Source: Smallanthus sonchifolius (Eukaryota; Streptophyta; Magnoliopsida; Asterales; Asteraceae). Taken from it: 64,000 nt of DNA. Made by a program: the position numbers and the translations under genes. Location of the stretch: contig CM042042.1 of NCBI GenBank assembly GCA_023525975.1, positions 50,789,880-50,853,879 on the forward strand, given 5' to 3'. Each line of letters starts with the position of its first letter. Positions within the stretch are counted from its first letter, which is position 1. Below are positions 23,096 to 35,510 of this stretch, piece by piece. Below the pieces are notes generated by a model. The model ran no database searches and was not told the origin of the DNA. It saw only the letters and a list, made by a program, of their open reading frames with translations.

Positions 23096-24995
23096 ATGCA
23101 ACCAACAAATCCTACCTTTTCTAACCTTTACGCCCATCAACGTCACCACCAATACTACTCCAATTTCTCCTTTCAAAACCCTAACCCTTATCCTCTTCAT
23201 CAGCCACACCACTTACAAATCGAACCACACCTTACCGTCGCCGCCACCGATCCTCATCCGCCTGGCGTTGACCCTTATTTTCGGTCTTATTCGATTGACC
23301 ACGCCTACAATGCTCATCACGCCGGTGGCCTGACCTACCCTCACACCGGTGGCCTGACCTACCCTCACGCAATCGGTGCCGCACTACCGTCTACTTATGC
23401 CACGGACTTGGTGGCGCATAATTGGGCGGCGGAGGAGCCTGTTCAGCCATATGGAAACACCATGTACACAATTGTAATCCCCTCTGAATTTATCATTGTA
23501 ATTAGGGCACATTTTGGTTTCCAATTTGTCTTATTTCATTTTTCAAAGTTTGGTATTATTGTAGATTGTGATAATTTGCTAAACAATTCGACTACAAATT
23601 GCAGCTAATTGATTGGTTACTGATATGATCATTGATCAAATGTCAATATTACTATAAGATTAATGTATTTCAAGGGTTAGCTTCACACAATAGTAAACTA
23701 ATTTCCCAAATGTCCCACTAAAGTCACTGTTTTTTTTGTTTCAAGTTACTCAACTTTCATTTGGTGCTCCAGATTTCTGAAACTGTTTTAGTGTTTTTCT
23801 ATAAATGTTATTTTTTTTAAATTAAGTGATCTAAACAGAACATATATACTGTATACATCTTGGTTACTGTTTAGTGATTTTTTTCTCCAAGTTGACAAAT
23901 TGAACCATTATGAAACTTGATTGTTTTAGTGAAATTTTTTTCTTCATTGTTGCTTCCTACTTCAAGTTATAATTAAAAAAAAATCACTAAATAGTAACTA
24001 GGATTCATATATGTTCCATTTGTGTCACTTAATTTTTTATTTTTTTTACATTTATAAGCATAGTTTCACAAGACTGGAAAACCTAATGAAAGTTGAGCGA
24101 CTTTATAGGAACAAAAAACTTTAAGTGTCTTTAGTAGGACACTTGGAAATTTTGTTTCTGTTGCGTGAAGTTTCCCTTATTTCAACCATCTTAGTTTAGC
24201 TTCCTGGAAAAGGTTCCAAAACTGCCACAAAATCACTCACTTGGACATGTTTTAGTTCTTGTTCGTTTTGCATTGTAACCGAGTATGATGAATAGTCTGC
24301 AATAAAACACACAAATGCTTAGTTGAGATTTAGTAGTCTCACTTTTGGGAATACTTGTTACAGTATATAATGTAGAGATCTATATGTATGATGCATCTAA
24401 GAGAAGATACGCTTACATACATTGGTTGTTGCATTTGATTCATCACCTAATGTCATTAATTTTGCAGGGTGCAACGATACCTCAAGATGTTTCACAACAG
24501 CTACTACCAGTAATCCCTACCCAAAGTGCATGGACCAATCCAATTCCAACCGTCCAACCTCGTGGGCCCTGGAAAAAGATCCCAAAGAAAACAAAAATTG
24601 CTCAGTCTGCCTGGTGTGAGATCTGTAAAATTGAGTGCAACACGAGGGACGTGCTTTATAAACATAAGTTGGGTAAGAAACACATAAAAAATGTAGAGAA
24701 ATTAAACTCAGCTGCTTCTGTTGCTACTACTTCCACCACTACAAGCAACCCAATTATAGGACCTGTGGAAAACCCTAAGAAGGGCAATTCTGGAACAAAA
24801 AAGAAGGCGGAGACTTCACAAGACTTGGAGTTGAAGAGGAGGAAGGTATTAGAAGGTGGAGCGGCTGCAAATGCTGTGAGAACTTGTGGAATTTGCAATG
24901 TTGTTAGCAATAGTGATGCGGTTTTCAGATTCCATCTTGCAGGCCAAAAGCACGCTTCCATGTCGAAAAAATTACAGCAAGCTGGTGCTGTTTAA
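23096..24995 (+). CDS. Two-finger U1-type C2H2 zinc-finger protein (2 exons)
   Basis: Join 23096-23473 and 24468-24995 (phase 0; donor GTAATC, acceptor TTTTGCAG), giving 301 residues. The N-terminal half is low-complexity and rich in His, Pro, Tyr and Asn, with a perfect short duplication GGLTYPH-GGLTYPH. The C-terminal half has two matrin/U1-type fingers: C176-C179-H192-H198 in CEICKIECNTRDVLYKHKL and C266-C269-H282-H288, joined by a Lys-rich linker containing a likely nuclear signal (KKK, KRRK). Fingers of this zf-met class bind double-stranded RNA or structured RNA, so a nuclear RNA-related role is likely but not shown. The donor 10 bases upstream (23464) would break the frame and is rejected. 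The precise orthologue is not recognised. Confidence 0.82.
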
Positions 24996-25161
24996 GTATG
25001 CATATTCTTATCCTCTTCTTTTCCCCCCAAGTAAAAGATAAACTTTTACCATATTTATGCGCTTTTCTTATTGCTAAATGTAACATAATAGATGCTTAAT
25101 TGTTGAAATTGATAATCTGTCATTAAGATGTGATTTAGCTACTGTTTTACTCATAACAAGC

Positions 25162-25446
25162 CTTGGTTTAAAAAAGCTTGAGGCATCACTTACGCGAGGC
25201 ATTGCTTTATGTGAAATTAAATAAGCTTTATTTACAACGAGAAGCTACGCCTCTCTCGTTTGTTTACATATCAGGCTTTTTATCAATTAAACCTTTCATA
25301 ATATTTTCATCCATTTGGTTGTTTTTACATATAAGCCTCTTAGGGACCCTAATTTTGACAAATTTTAACCCATAATTACACGAGGGGCCACCTTAAGCCC
25401 CTGATGCGTTTTCTTGAGTGCCTAGCGCCTGTCTTTTAAAACCAAG
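25162..25446. mobile_element. 285-bp hAT-like MITE
   Basis: Flanked by a perfect 8-bp direct repeat TAACAAGC (25154-25161 and 25447-25454). Terminal inverted repeats are CTTGGTTTAAAAAAG and, as complement of the right end, CTTGGTTTTAAAAGA. The interior has 'gaggc' and 'gcgcct'-type words. The frame at 25178-25375 lies inside it and is not a gene. Confidence 0.85.
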
Positions 25447-25454
25447 TAACAAGC

Positions 25455-25883
25455 TCACATGATTTTTGTTGGGGATTGAAGCCAATTGTAGGTGCATATG
25501 TAAATGTTACATCTTGTCATAGGGATAAGATACATATCTTAGAACAAAGAAACAAGAATAACCAGACAAAAATCTAATAGCATGCACTAAAAATGTAGGA
25601 CCTTTGAAATGTGCTATTGAGCTTGAGATATGTACAAGTTGAATTCTGTGAGTGGTAATGATATCCTGAAAGCTTTATCATATGCAAGAATGGAATCAAA
25701 CTATTCAAACCATGTGCACCTTTCTTTCTTTAGCCATAAATCTTGTGCTCTTACATCATCTTTGTCCCACATGTATTTAACATGACATTATTATAGCCAA
25801 AACTTTGCAGCCTGATAATTAACTTACATCGATACTTTATCGAGTAATACATAAACATGAAAATATATAATTTTGTTTGCTAG
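25455..25883. other. Spacer, no gene seen
   Basis: AT-rich sequence without repeats or reading frames of note. Confidence 0.4.
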
Positions 25884-26107
25884 GGCATCCGGTATACCTC
25901 GTGAGAGCTGATGTGGTGCTCATACCCACGGAAACACCACTCCCCCATTCGTGAGTGGCTCTCACGGGAGTGGGCTCACGGTCGTGCCATTTTCCTCTCT
26001 ACCAGTTCACTTCTCACTTACACTCACTCACTTCATATGTGAGTGGTGAATGAGAGCTAATGTGGCATCAATTCACCTGTGAGTTTGTGAGAGTATATCG
26101 GATGACC
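25884..26107. mobile_element. Candidate 224-bp MITE (PIF/Harbinger-like)
   Basis: The left end GGGCATCCGGTATACC and the complement of the right end GGTCATCCGATATACTC form an inverted repeat of about 16 bases. Flanks are CTA on the left and TTA on the right, close to the 3-bp TTA/TAA target of Harbinger elements but not identical. 'gagagctgatgtgg' and 'gagagctaatgtgg' also recur inside. Confidence 0.55.
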
Positions 26108-26205
26108 TTAGGATCATGGATGAAGATGCTTTTAATAATTTATAATTTATATTCATCAAACAGTAAGTAAAGTTTATTCATTATTTCAATGATAACTAGG
26201 TTAGA

Positions 26206-26601
26206 AATCCCGTGTATTACACTGGTTAAATAAATACAATGTTATACACTTACTAATAAAAATTTACATATTACATATTTATGACATTATATAGTTTTTT
26301 AATACAAATTTTAGAAACGTTATATAGTTATTTTTTAAAATGTTTTATAAAAAAATGAAAGAAATGTTCAATTTCTAAAAAGGTTTTATGAACAAACCTA
26401 TTTTTTTTAAATGAAAAAAGTTTTATAAAAATAATTATAGAAATCATTTTTATTTAATAGGAGAGAGGCGGGAAACAAAAAGTAAAAAAAAATAAAAAAA
26501 ATTGTATAATTAATAGGAGAAAGAGGCGGGAAAAAATGATAACAATTCATAGGAGAGTGACAAATGTCCCTCTAAAACCTTTATTTATTATATAGTATAG
26601 A
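26206..26601 (-). mobile_element. Short non-autonomous Helitron, family A (396 bp)
   Basis: On the minus strand it starts TCTATACTATATAATAAATA (from 26601) and ends with a CCAGTGTAATACACGGG hairpin and CTAG (26206-26209). It sits between A and T. Internal landmarks shared by the family are 'gagagaggcgggaaa' and 'gagtgacaaatgtcc' (+ strand). Confidence 0.85.
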
Positions 26602-27879
26602 TTCTTTCTCCGACGATATATTCTTACGCATTAGTGGTTTATATGAAGTGGAATTTTATATATTTAACCACTTTTTAGTAATAAATTGTGAATTTGTAAG
26701 TTAGTTCTGGACCTAATAATGTTTTCATCTCAGTGGTTTATTGATTTTTTTTAACCATTTAACTTTTATTTTTCATAATATTTTTGTTCTTAACTTGTTA
26801 GAATAGTCTTTTTACCCATGTTAAATCTTAATGATAATAATAATAAAGGTTAAGAGTATTTTAATTCATTAGTTTTCCGTTTACTATTTATACTCTTTTT
26901 ACTATTATCCTAAATTCTAGTTACATTAATTTTTATATCAAAATATTTTTATAACAATTTACTGTCTCTTATAAATATTTTTTTTATATATTTTATATTC
27001 TAAAGGATTATTGAATATTAATAATAATAATAATATGGTTTATAATCAAAAATATATATACACTCATAGTCATAAGCCACACAATGTTTAAAAGATTAAA
27101 CTATCACAAGTTCACAACAACAAATATTAAGAGATTAAATCACTAAAAGAAGTAAAGGACCAACATACAACCAACAAATAGGTTGTATATTAATAAATGC
27201 GATAAATCATCACCAAAACCTTAAAGAAATAAAATATTACATAAACAAAATTCTAATATTAAATTATTAAAAATGTCGAAATCTTGACCCGAAATTTTGA
27301 TGTCATACATTTTTTAGATCTTGATGTCATTTTTTTTAAATATTAATCAGCTTTATTTTGATGGAGGTAAGATCCATGCATTTAATTCCACTCTTTCTTA
27401 AATAACACTAAAAAATATTATATTTTATAACGTCATGTGGCCTAGTGGTTGGCTTTGTAGCACATGTTTTTCTAGAATTTTATTACTTTTTAGATTTAAT
27501 AATATTAAAGTTTATAAATGATTGGTCTTTTAAAGATTTTTTATTTGTATTTGTGTATCTATATTCTATATTAATTATTTTTATGTTTTATATTTATGAA
27601 TAATATGAAAAATTATCTAAATTTGTGAAATGTTTTAAATAAGTTTTCTGCTAAATTTGTAGGCAACATTTAAATTAAAATTTTTATTGTTATTGCTCCC
27701 ACATGATTATCACAAACTTCGGTTCAATTTTGAATTTAAAATTTTTTTTTAGTAAAAGGGGTTATAAACTTTGATTGCTTTTTGTAAAATTAAACAAGTT
27801 TGATTCTGTATTATAGATAGAGAGAGTGCATTACACAATATAATATTAAACAATTTATCAATTACCCACAAATGTTATG
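26602..27879. other. AT-rich spacer, no gene seen
   Basis: Very AT-rich with (aat/ata)n runs at about 26832-26850 and 27020-27036. No protein-coding signal. Confidence 0.4.
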
Positions 27880-28015
27880 AGTCAGGGGTCTCGTCGAGTG
27901 CAGTCGTCTGGTGCAGGCTCTTTATCTTATGAGATAAAAGTAAGGTGTGTTCTCATCTAACCCTTTCAAAACCTTACTACTTGTGAGATTTTATCAGGTA
28001 TGTTTGTTTGTTTAT
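27880..28015 (+). mobile_element. RTE-type LINE 3' tail remnant
   Basis: The words 'tatcttatgagataaaag', 'aaccttactacttgtgag' and 'ttttatcaggtatgtttgtt' match the typical 3' end of plant RTE LINEs and are comparable to 40265-40354 in this window. Only the tail is present. Confidence 0.5.
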
Positions 28016-28270
28016 TTATCAATTACCCACAATTAAAACTCATCGCCGACATTGTCACTAGAGGGTTTGTCACCGATATTGATCCCCGCCACATCAAATA
28101 CAATTGTCGCCACCCACCCCGCTATGTGCCTAATAGCCACCCTTTCCACCTCCCCAAAAGCAATGTTTTAAAAGTTGGACCGGCCATCCAACCGATCATG
28201 CTAATGGTTCACTAATAGGATTGGTGCGGAAAACGTGTGACGTGAATCAAATTAGAAATTTAAAATATAA

Positions 28271-28440
28271 AATTTATATGAGAAATTTAAACATTAATCA
28301 TTGAAACATAAAACAAGTTTAAAGATCAACCATCCTAAACATAATATATGAGAAATTTAACACATTAATCTTCCAAACATAAACAAGTTTAAACACTAAC
28401 CATCTTATATATAATACACGTTGAACAATCAATCATCTAA
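28271..28440 (+). repeat. 70-bp tandem repeat (about 2.4 copies)
   Basis: Units start at about 28271 and 28341, with a partial unit from 28411. Each contains 'atatgagaaattta', 'aacattaatc' and 'acaagttta' followed by 'aaccatc'. Confidence 0.7.
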
Positions 28441-29097
28441 ACATGAAATCTCACATATTTTCTTTCAATTGATTAAAACTTACAAAGTAAACCTTTAACT
28501 TTGGTTTTAATTTTTTATAACCCTAAAGTATTAAATTAGGTATTTAGAGAAGTTATTTTAATAGTTTTATTGCGATTAGAAAGTGTTTCAATTTTCAACG
28601 GTTGGAAGTACGGAGAATTATAAGAGTTTAACATGAATTGAACGTATAATGTAACAAGTTCTTGTTCAAACCGATTCAATTTATTTTTCAAAACCAAGGG
28701 AAATGGGTTAAAACTATGTTGTTTCTTTAATTTGTATACATACAACCACATGCCCACATTGTGTTTTCGAAATACGTAAAATATATTTTAGTAATGTAAT
28801 TGGATCAAAGCAAAATACTGATCTGTTCAATGTTTACTAGTGAATCACTTAAATTTTAATTCTTATTAAAACTTTTCCAAAAGAGAATGCAAACATTAAT
28901 TTGTCAACATCAATTGGTCATAAATTGAATACTGATTTAATAGGAAAATGTGTAAAACACTATTCAATAAGAAATAAAAGAAAATCTCATTATTCCAATT
29001 TCCAAATCAACAACACCAACAAATAAGTATCCTTATGTGCAAATCCCTTTCCAATTTCCCTAAAATTTCCTAATTTATTTTATTATCTATTTTAACA
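28441..29097. other. AT-rich spacer
   Basis: No supported gene. Together with 28155-28215 ('gttttaaaagttggaccgg') and 28675-28700 ('ttttcaaaacca'), this could be a decayed MITE, but the ends are not convincing. Confidence 0.3.
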
Positions 29098-29534
29098 CTA
29101 GGTTAGAATCCCGTATATTACACGAGTTAAATAAATGTAATGTTATATACTAAGTAATAAAAGTTTATGTATTTAAAACCTATGTATTACATTGGTTGAA
29201 TAAACTCGTGTATTACACATATAATGTAATCTGTTAACAAATACGCGCGTCAAAATATGTTTTTAGAAAATATATTTTGACGTGACAATTATAAATTCTG
29301 TTAAGTTAATTTTAATTTTTTTTTCAATCGGGTATTAATTTTTTTTATATACTTGATAAATGTTATTTCATATTAAATTCATTTAGTTAATGATACAATA
29401 ATTATCTATAATTAAATAATAATTATCCTTAATTACATTAATATTTAATAAGAGAGAGGCGAGAAAAGCATGTTAAGGATGCACAAGAAAGTAACATGTG
29501 TCCCATAATTTAATTGTTTATTAGGTAGTATAGA
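29098..29534 (-). mobile_element. Short Helitron, family A (437 bp)
   Basis: Minus-strand 5' TCTATACTACCTAATAAACA at 29534 and 3' CTAG at 29098, next to the 'cccgtatattacacgag' hairpin. Flanked by A and T. Contains 'gagagaggcgagaaa' and 'agtaacatgtgtcc'. First of a run of family A copies. Confidence 0.85.
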
Positions 29535-29624
29535 TAGATATAGATGTCAAAGTTCATTTTTAGTGTCACATATCAAAAGAAAAATAGTATCAAACAACTA
29601 AAAAACAATTCATATATATACATA

Positions 29625-30061
29625 CTAGGTTCGTATCAAGTGTATTACACGAGTTTAATAAATGTAATATTATATACTTAATAATAAAAATATTTCATTT
29701 TTAAAAACGCGCGTATTATACGGGTTAAATAAAATACAGTGTAATCTATTAACATATACACTCGTCAAAATATGTCTTTAAAATATACCTTGACGGTTAT
29801 AAATTCTATTAATTTAATTTTTAAAATATTTTTTATTCAATTGAGTATTTTGTTTTTCATGTTATTAATAAATGTAAATTAAATTATATTAATTTGGTTA
29901 ATGATGTAATAATAACTATCCATAATTAGATTTATATCAAATACTTAAAAATATATTTTTAACATCATTATTTAATCGGAGAGAGACGGAAAAAACACGT
30001 TGAAGATGCACAAGAAAGCGATACGTGTCCAATAGTTTAGTTGTTTAATAGTTAGTATAGA
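29625..30061 (-). mobile_element. Short Helitron, family A (437 bp)
   Basis: Same length and structure as the preceding copy. CTAG at 29625-29628 with an eroded hairpin ('caagtgtattacacgag'), and minus-strand start TCTATACTAACTATTAAACA at 30061. Flanked by A and T. Confidence 0.85.
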
Positions 30062-30084
30062 TATAGATGTGTATGTATTACATA

Positions 30085-30483
30085 CTAGTTTAAAATCCCG
30101 TGTATTGCACCGGTTAAATAAATAAAATGTTATATTTTTAAAAACCCGTGCAATACACGAGTTGAATATACTAGTGTATTACATCATTTGATTAAAATAT
30201 AATATAATTTTTTCACGCACACTCGTCAAAATATGTCTTTAAAAAATGTAATTTGTCATGATAGTTATAAGCTTTGTTAATTCATATTAAATTCATTTGA
30301 TTAATGATAAAATAATTATTTATAATGAAATAATAAGTATCTGTAGTTAGATTTATATTAAGCATATAAAAATAAATTCTTTTGATATCATTATTTAATA
30401 GGAGAGAGTGGCGAAAAAATAATGATAAAAATGAACTACAAAGTGACACGTATTCATAGGATTTTTATTTGTTAATACTAAAA
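30085..30483 (-). mobile_element. Short Helitron, family A, degenerate 5' end
   Basis: CTAG at 30085-30088 with 'cccgtgtattgcaccgg' next to it. The interior keeps 'gagagagtggcgaaaa' and 'agtgacacgtattc'. The expected TCTATACTA start has decayed, so the right edge is approximate. Confidence 0.7.
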
Positions 30484-30625
30484 TTATTATTTAATATCAT
30501 TATTTAATAGGAGAGAGAAGCGGAATAATTAATAGGAGAGAGAGACGGGAAAATAATGATGAGAAGTAACCATAAAGTGACACGTGACACAAAATATTTT
30601 TATTTATTATGTCAGTAAGATGTCT
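30484..30625 (-). mobile_element. Truncated family A Helitron fragment
   Basis: Only the 5'-terminal part (minus strand) remains: two 'aggagagag' purine blocks, 'agtgacacgtgaca' and 'ttttatttattatgt'. No CTAG end of its own. It abuts the previous copy. Confidence 0.6.
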
Positions 30626-30678
30626 GTCTAATACATAATCAACTTTAAGTAAATAACTATAAGCACTATACGAACACA

Positions 30679-31085
30679 CTAGCTTAGACCCCGTGTAATA
30701 CACACGGATGAAACACATCAATACATAAATTTCTCAAAATTTATTTATGTATTTTACAGGTGTAAAAATGTATTACTGTATATTAAGAATATAAAACAAA
30801 ATTCAAAATATGTAAAAAAATAATATATAATTGGGTTTCGAAAATACGACAATTACTATTTAATGTAATTTGACTTTCATTTATTATTTGAATGAAAATA
30901 AAAATTACATAATTAGATTTTAAAGTTTTTTTATAATAAAAGATAATTTAAAATATAATATAATAAGTAATTTATTAAAAGATATGAGTGCATTTAATAA
31001 GTGAGAGAGTCGAAAAAATATTGATGAAATTGAATATGATGACAACATGTGACATACAAAAAAGTTTATTTATTATATAGTATAA
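30679..31085 (-). mobile_element. Short Helitron, family A (about 0.4 kb)
   Basis: CTAG at 30679-30682 beside 'ccccgtgtaatacacacgg', and right end 'tttatttattatatagtataaat' minus its first letters, that is, the family 5' end with one substitution. Contains 'gtgagagagtcgaaaaa'. Confidence 0.75.
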
Positions 31086-31318
31086 ATTTATACACGCACT
31101 CTCTCTAATTATAAATAAATATATATATATTTTTTATTTAAAATAGTTTATACATGTATTTTGTTGTATTCATCATGTTATTGTTCTGTGAACGCGGTTA
31201 TGATTTAATTTATAGTTTTGTTTTGTTTACCAGAAAAGAAAAGAAAAGAAACGTCGAAGAGACAATTAATATTTGGATCGGACCATTTGATGAATCACGA
31301 ACGCAAAACAAGCATCAC

Positions 31319-31324
31319 TATAAA
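31319..31324 (+). promoter_or_regulatory. Probable TATA box of the GAUT gene
   Basis: TATAAA in 'cactataaatccatcc', followed by a C/T-rich leader and a long 5' UTR before the ATG at 31603. Confidence 0.5.
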
Positions 31325-31602
31325 TCCATCCCCTTCCACCCAAATCCAGTTAATCATCATTCAGTTATCCTCCCTCTGTTTCTGTTATTAATCACAAATC
31401 AGTTTTTCACGCTTTCAAAACCCTAATTTTGCAAATTCCTTTGATTTGTGGATCAATTCAACAAATTGATTCAATTATTCGCAGGTTTATGATGAGAACG
31501 TGGCCCGGGAGGGTTTTGTATAGATTTGATTTCAGCCGATTGTTCGTCGGTGGGGTTAGGGTTAGGGGTTTTTTATGTTTGTGAAGAAATTAAGGGATCA
31601 TT

Positions 31603-34600
31603 ATGCAGCTACACTTCTCACCTAGCATGAGAAGTGTAACGATCTCGAGCAGTAATGGATTTACTGATTTGATGAAGATCAAGGTTGCAGCTCGTCATAT
31701 TTCTTACCGGACTCTTTTTCATACCATTCTTATTCTTGCTTTCTTGCTGCCTTTTGTTTTCATTCTCACCGCTCTGGTTACCTTAGAAGGTGTCAACAAG
31801 TGCTCATCATTTGGTACATCACTTTCTTGATCTACTTTTTGTTTCATATGATTGATGTGAAATTGGGATTGAATTCTAGATCTTGAGGTTGTTGTTTCTC
31901 GATTTCATCAGTTTGGTGATTCTAGATCTTGATTTGATTCATTGACATTATCAATTGCTGACTTTATTTTGGTTTATTAGGTTGACAAGCAATCTGATTT
32001 GCTTCCTGATCTTTCTAATTGAGTTAATAGAATCTCAAATCTTTTAACATTATTAGTAACTTGTAATGAACTGACTGGATGTTTGAGGTTTTTGGTTGGA
32101 TCATATATGGATAGAATGATGATGAAAATGTGATCATTGACTTATTGTAGTTCATCTTTCAGTTTTTATCTGCAAGTTTCCTCGGTATACGTCTTCTCGT
32201 TTCTTGCCTTTTGTTATTGATTTGATATTAAATGTTCTGAAAAAATCAGTGCTTAGAGCTTGACTGGGCTTTAAATGTTCTGATTTGATTTGTATCAATA
32301 TTGCAAAAATCAGTTCTTATCCTTTTGTAATTGATTTGATTTTAAATGTTTTGAAAAAATCAGTTTTTTAGAGCTTGATTGGGCATGCGTGTATCAATGT
32401 AAGCATAGGTATAAGTAACATAGAACCATGCTTACTCTGACAAATCTCCATTTCAGAATCTTGTATTTTCAATTAAGTTATTTTCTACCTTTGCATCTAC
32501 CTTTCATTTTCTATAAAACATAGGCTGACCGCTGATACATTTCTCCTTCTTCTCTCTTGCACACGTTTCTCTATGTTCTTGTGTACCCTTTTGGTTGATG
32601 AATGTTAACTCCTTGTACCCTTTTTTTGAACGGCAAGGATAATATTATTAATAGATCCATTCTAACAAGGAGCTAGAAGATGGAAACCAAAGATAACAAA
32701 TGGAACTTAGCTCTATTCTTTAACCAAACATAGAGAATTGCCTTAATTTCCACCAATAATTTCTTCGGCTCCTTTTTAAAACATAGCTGTTTGGGTCCAA
32801 CTATCCTACTTTATATGCTTGTGTAAACTCGTTGTACCTACTATCCTACTTTATATGCTTGTGATTAGCTTCTGTTTTACGTTTCTTGGTTTGATTTTTA
32901 CCTTTATATAAATGTTTAATTGGTATTTCCATGCATCAGATTGTTTAGGTAGACGTTTGGGTCCAAAGCTTCTTGGAAGGGGTGATGAATCAGGGGTAAA
33001 ATACCACTGCATAGTTTCTTTCACTTTTTACCTTTTACATTTATTTCAAGAAACTTAAACATTGTTCTTTGGTTGAACAGAGGCTTGTTAAAGACTTCTA
33101 CAGCATCCTTAATCAAGTAAACACCGAGCAAGTTCCAGCTGACCTAAAAATCCCTGATAACTTTACACAGCTTGTCTCTGAATTGAATAGCAACACGTAC
33201 AGTGCCAAAGATTTTGCTATCATATTGAAAGGCATGGTATGTCAGTTCACTGTATTTAGGTTTTATGCATGCTTATCAACCTAGAATGTTTTTTCATTTC
33301 ATAGGTTTATGTTTTTGTTAATGAAATTGACAGATGGAGAGATCCGAGAGGGATATTAGAGAATCTAAACTCCAAGAACTAATGAACAAACACTTTGCTG
33401 CAAGTTCGGTTCCAAAAGGCATTCATTGTCTCTCGTTAAGGTTGACTGATGAGTACTCATCTAATGCTCATGCAAGACGGCAGTTGCCATCACCAGAATT
33501 ACTCCCGCTTCTTTCCGACAACTCATATTATCATTTTATCCTCTCAACTGATAATATTCTGGCTGCATCAGTTGTAGTCACTTCCGCCGTCCAGTCTTCT
33601 CTATCACCTGAGAAAATTGTCTTCCATGTGATAACTGATAAAAAAACATATGCTGGCATGCACTCATGGTTTGCCTTAAATCCCATCTCCCCTGCCATTG
33701 TTGAAGTCAAAGGTGTTCATCAGTTTGACTGGTTGACCCGAGACAATGTTCCAGTTCTTGAAGCTATGGAAAATCATAACGGAATTCGAAACTATTATCA
33801 TGGAAATCATATATCAGGGGCTAATCTTGGTGATAATACTACTCCAAGATTATTTGCCTCCAAATTGCAGGCTAGAAGCCCCAAGTACATATCATTGCTT
33901 AATCATCTCCGCATATATCTCCCAGAGGTAACATAATACATCTCCCTTTTGGTCATTTCACATGGTGCAGTGCTGATGTTTTAATCTTTAATGTGTATTT
34001 TATGCAGCTTTTCCCGAATCTTGATAAGGTGGTTTTCTTAGATGACGATGTTGTAATTCAACGGGATTTATCTCCCCTATGGGAAATTGACCTTAATGGA
34101 AAAGTCAACGGAGCGGTTGAAACTTGTAAAGGGGAAGATTCATGGGTCATGTCTAAACGGTTCAAAAATTACTTCAACTTTTCTCACCCACTGGTGGCTA
34201 AAAGTTTGGACCCTAATGAGTGTGCCTGGGCTTACGGGATGAATGTCTTTGACTTGCATGCTTGGAGAAAAACCAATATTAGAGAAACATATCATGAATG
34301 GTTCAAAGAGGTAAACACACAAAATAATCATATATTTTACTTGTATTCATTTTTTACGTTATTTATATATACGTGATGTGAACTGGGATTTATTGTTGCA
34401 GAACCTTAGGTCGAATTTGACATTGTGGAAACTTGGAACTTTACCACCAGCATTGATTGCATTTAGGGATCATGTTAAACCTATTGAACCATCATGGCAC
34501 ATGCTAGGGTTAGGGTACCAGAAGAATACAAGCATCGAGAGTGTAGAAAAGGCTGCTGTAATACATTACAATGGCCAATCGAAACCATGGTTACAAATAG

Positions 34601-34686
34601 GCTATGAGCATCTTCGCCCTTTTTGGTCAAAATATGTCAACTACTCAAATGAATTTGTCAAGAATTGCCACATCTTGGAGTCGTGA
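31603..34686 (+). CDS. GAUT14: Galacturonosyltransferase of the GAUT13/GAUT14 type (6 exons)
   Basis: Join 31603-31813, 32940-32995, 33081-33236, 33334-33927, 34008-34310 and 34402-34686. All junctions are GT/AG, phases match, and the product is 534 residues. A Golgi type II membrane protein of glycosyltransferase family 8, it transfers galacturonic acid from UDP-galacturonate to growing pectin. A short cytosolic tail with the MQLHFSPSMR start is followed by one membrane segment (about 38-60), a stem, and the catalytic domain with the DDD metal/UDP site in VVFLDDDVV (351-353) and the C-terminal HYNGQSKPW motif. The N-terminal sequence and length place it with GAUT13/14 rather than GAUT12 (IRX8). 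The 56-base second exon is easily missed; it encodes the CLGRRLGPKLLGR segment. Confidence 0.93.
32610..32800 (-). mobile_element. Possible L1-type LINE 3' fragment in GAUT intron 1
   Basis: A poly(T) run followed by 'tttgaacggcaagga' resembles the reverse complement of a plant L1 3' end with its poly(A) tail. No coding part could be confirmed. The word 'ctatcctactttatatgct' is duplicated just downstream (32802 and 32840). Confidence 0.35.
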
Positions 34687-35510
34687 TTGCCTGTTTACAA
34701 GTGCATAAACGAAAGGTTGTGACAATGATATGAGAAGCTCAAATTTCTTCAAGCTAGAAGCAAGATAAGCCAGAATCGCAATACGTTTCTTCAAATGGTT
34801 AATCTGCTGATTAATGGCAATACACCAGTGTAAGAAGATTCATTCTTTTGGTATGTAACATAACAATTTCTTTATTTGGACAATTTTCAGCTTTCCCCAG
34901 AGTGGGGTGAGTATATTTTTAGCCATTAGGGATCATCCGCGCTATGAAGAATGCCACCTGTCGCCTGTAACGAGCCTAAATGCACCAGAGAAGATAGATA
35001 GATCCCCTAAAGGTTCAGACTTTAGCCTAATTAGGTGAAGAAATTATGATTCTTTCAGTTGAGTTTGATAAAGTCAGTAAAGCTCCTCATTTTGTTTCTT
35101 TCTTTATATTTACATAATTGTGTTCAATTTTAGGTAGTAGATGGTTGGAATTGCATTGTTAGAGGAATTTTATTCTTAGAACACATATGCCAAGTATTTG
35201 TATTCATGAGGAAACATTTATAATGTGCAGTAAATTCTTTTTGATCCAAGATTTCATTTACTTTTTCTTGTTCATACTCCTTGATACGAGGCATCAGTCT
35301 TTTTTTTTAGCGTAAGTGAAGAACAACTGGAGAAGATATGACTGATGTGGATGAGAGATGAAGGAGATATATTTTTAAACAAAAACTCCTAAAAACGGAT
35401 TATGTGAGGGGGAGGGCAACGAGAACATATATGCATATGGATGTGTTTTAATTGTAAACCTTAAATACGATTGCATTGAACCCTAAAAGGTAACAAACAT
35501 TAGACATGTC
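34687..35510. other. GAUT 3' UTR and spacer
   Basis: Probable 3' UTR to about 35240. No other gene or repeat recognised. Confidence 0.4.

Noticed and set aside
24345..24467. Upstream extension of the second zinc-finger exon
   Set aside because: It lies before a strong acceptor (TTTTGCAG) that joins in phase with exon 1.
28155..28700. Possible MITE with 'gttttaaaa...ggaccgg' and 'ttttcaaaacca' ends
   Set aside because: Inverted ends are too poor and no target duplication was found.
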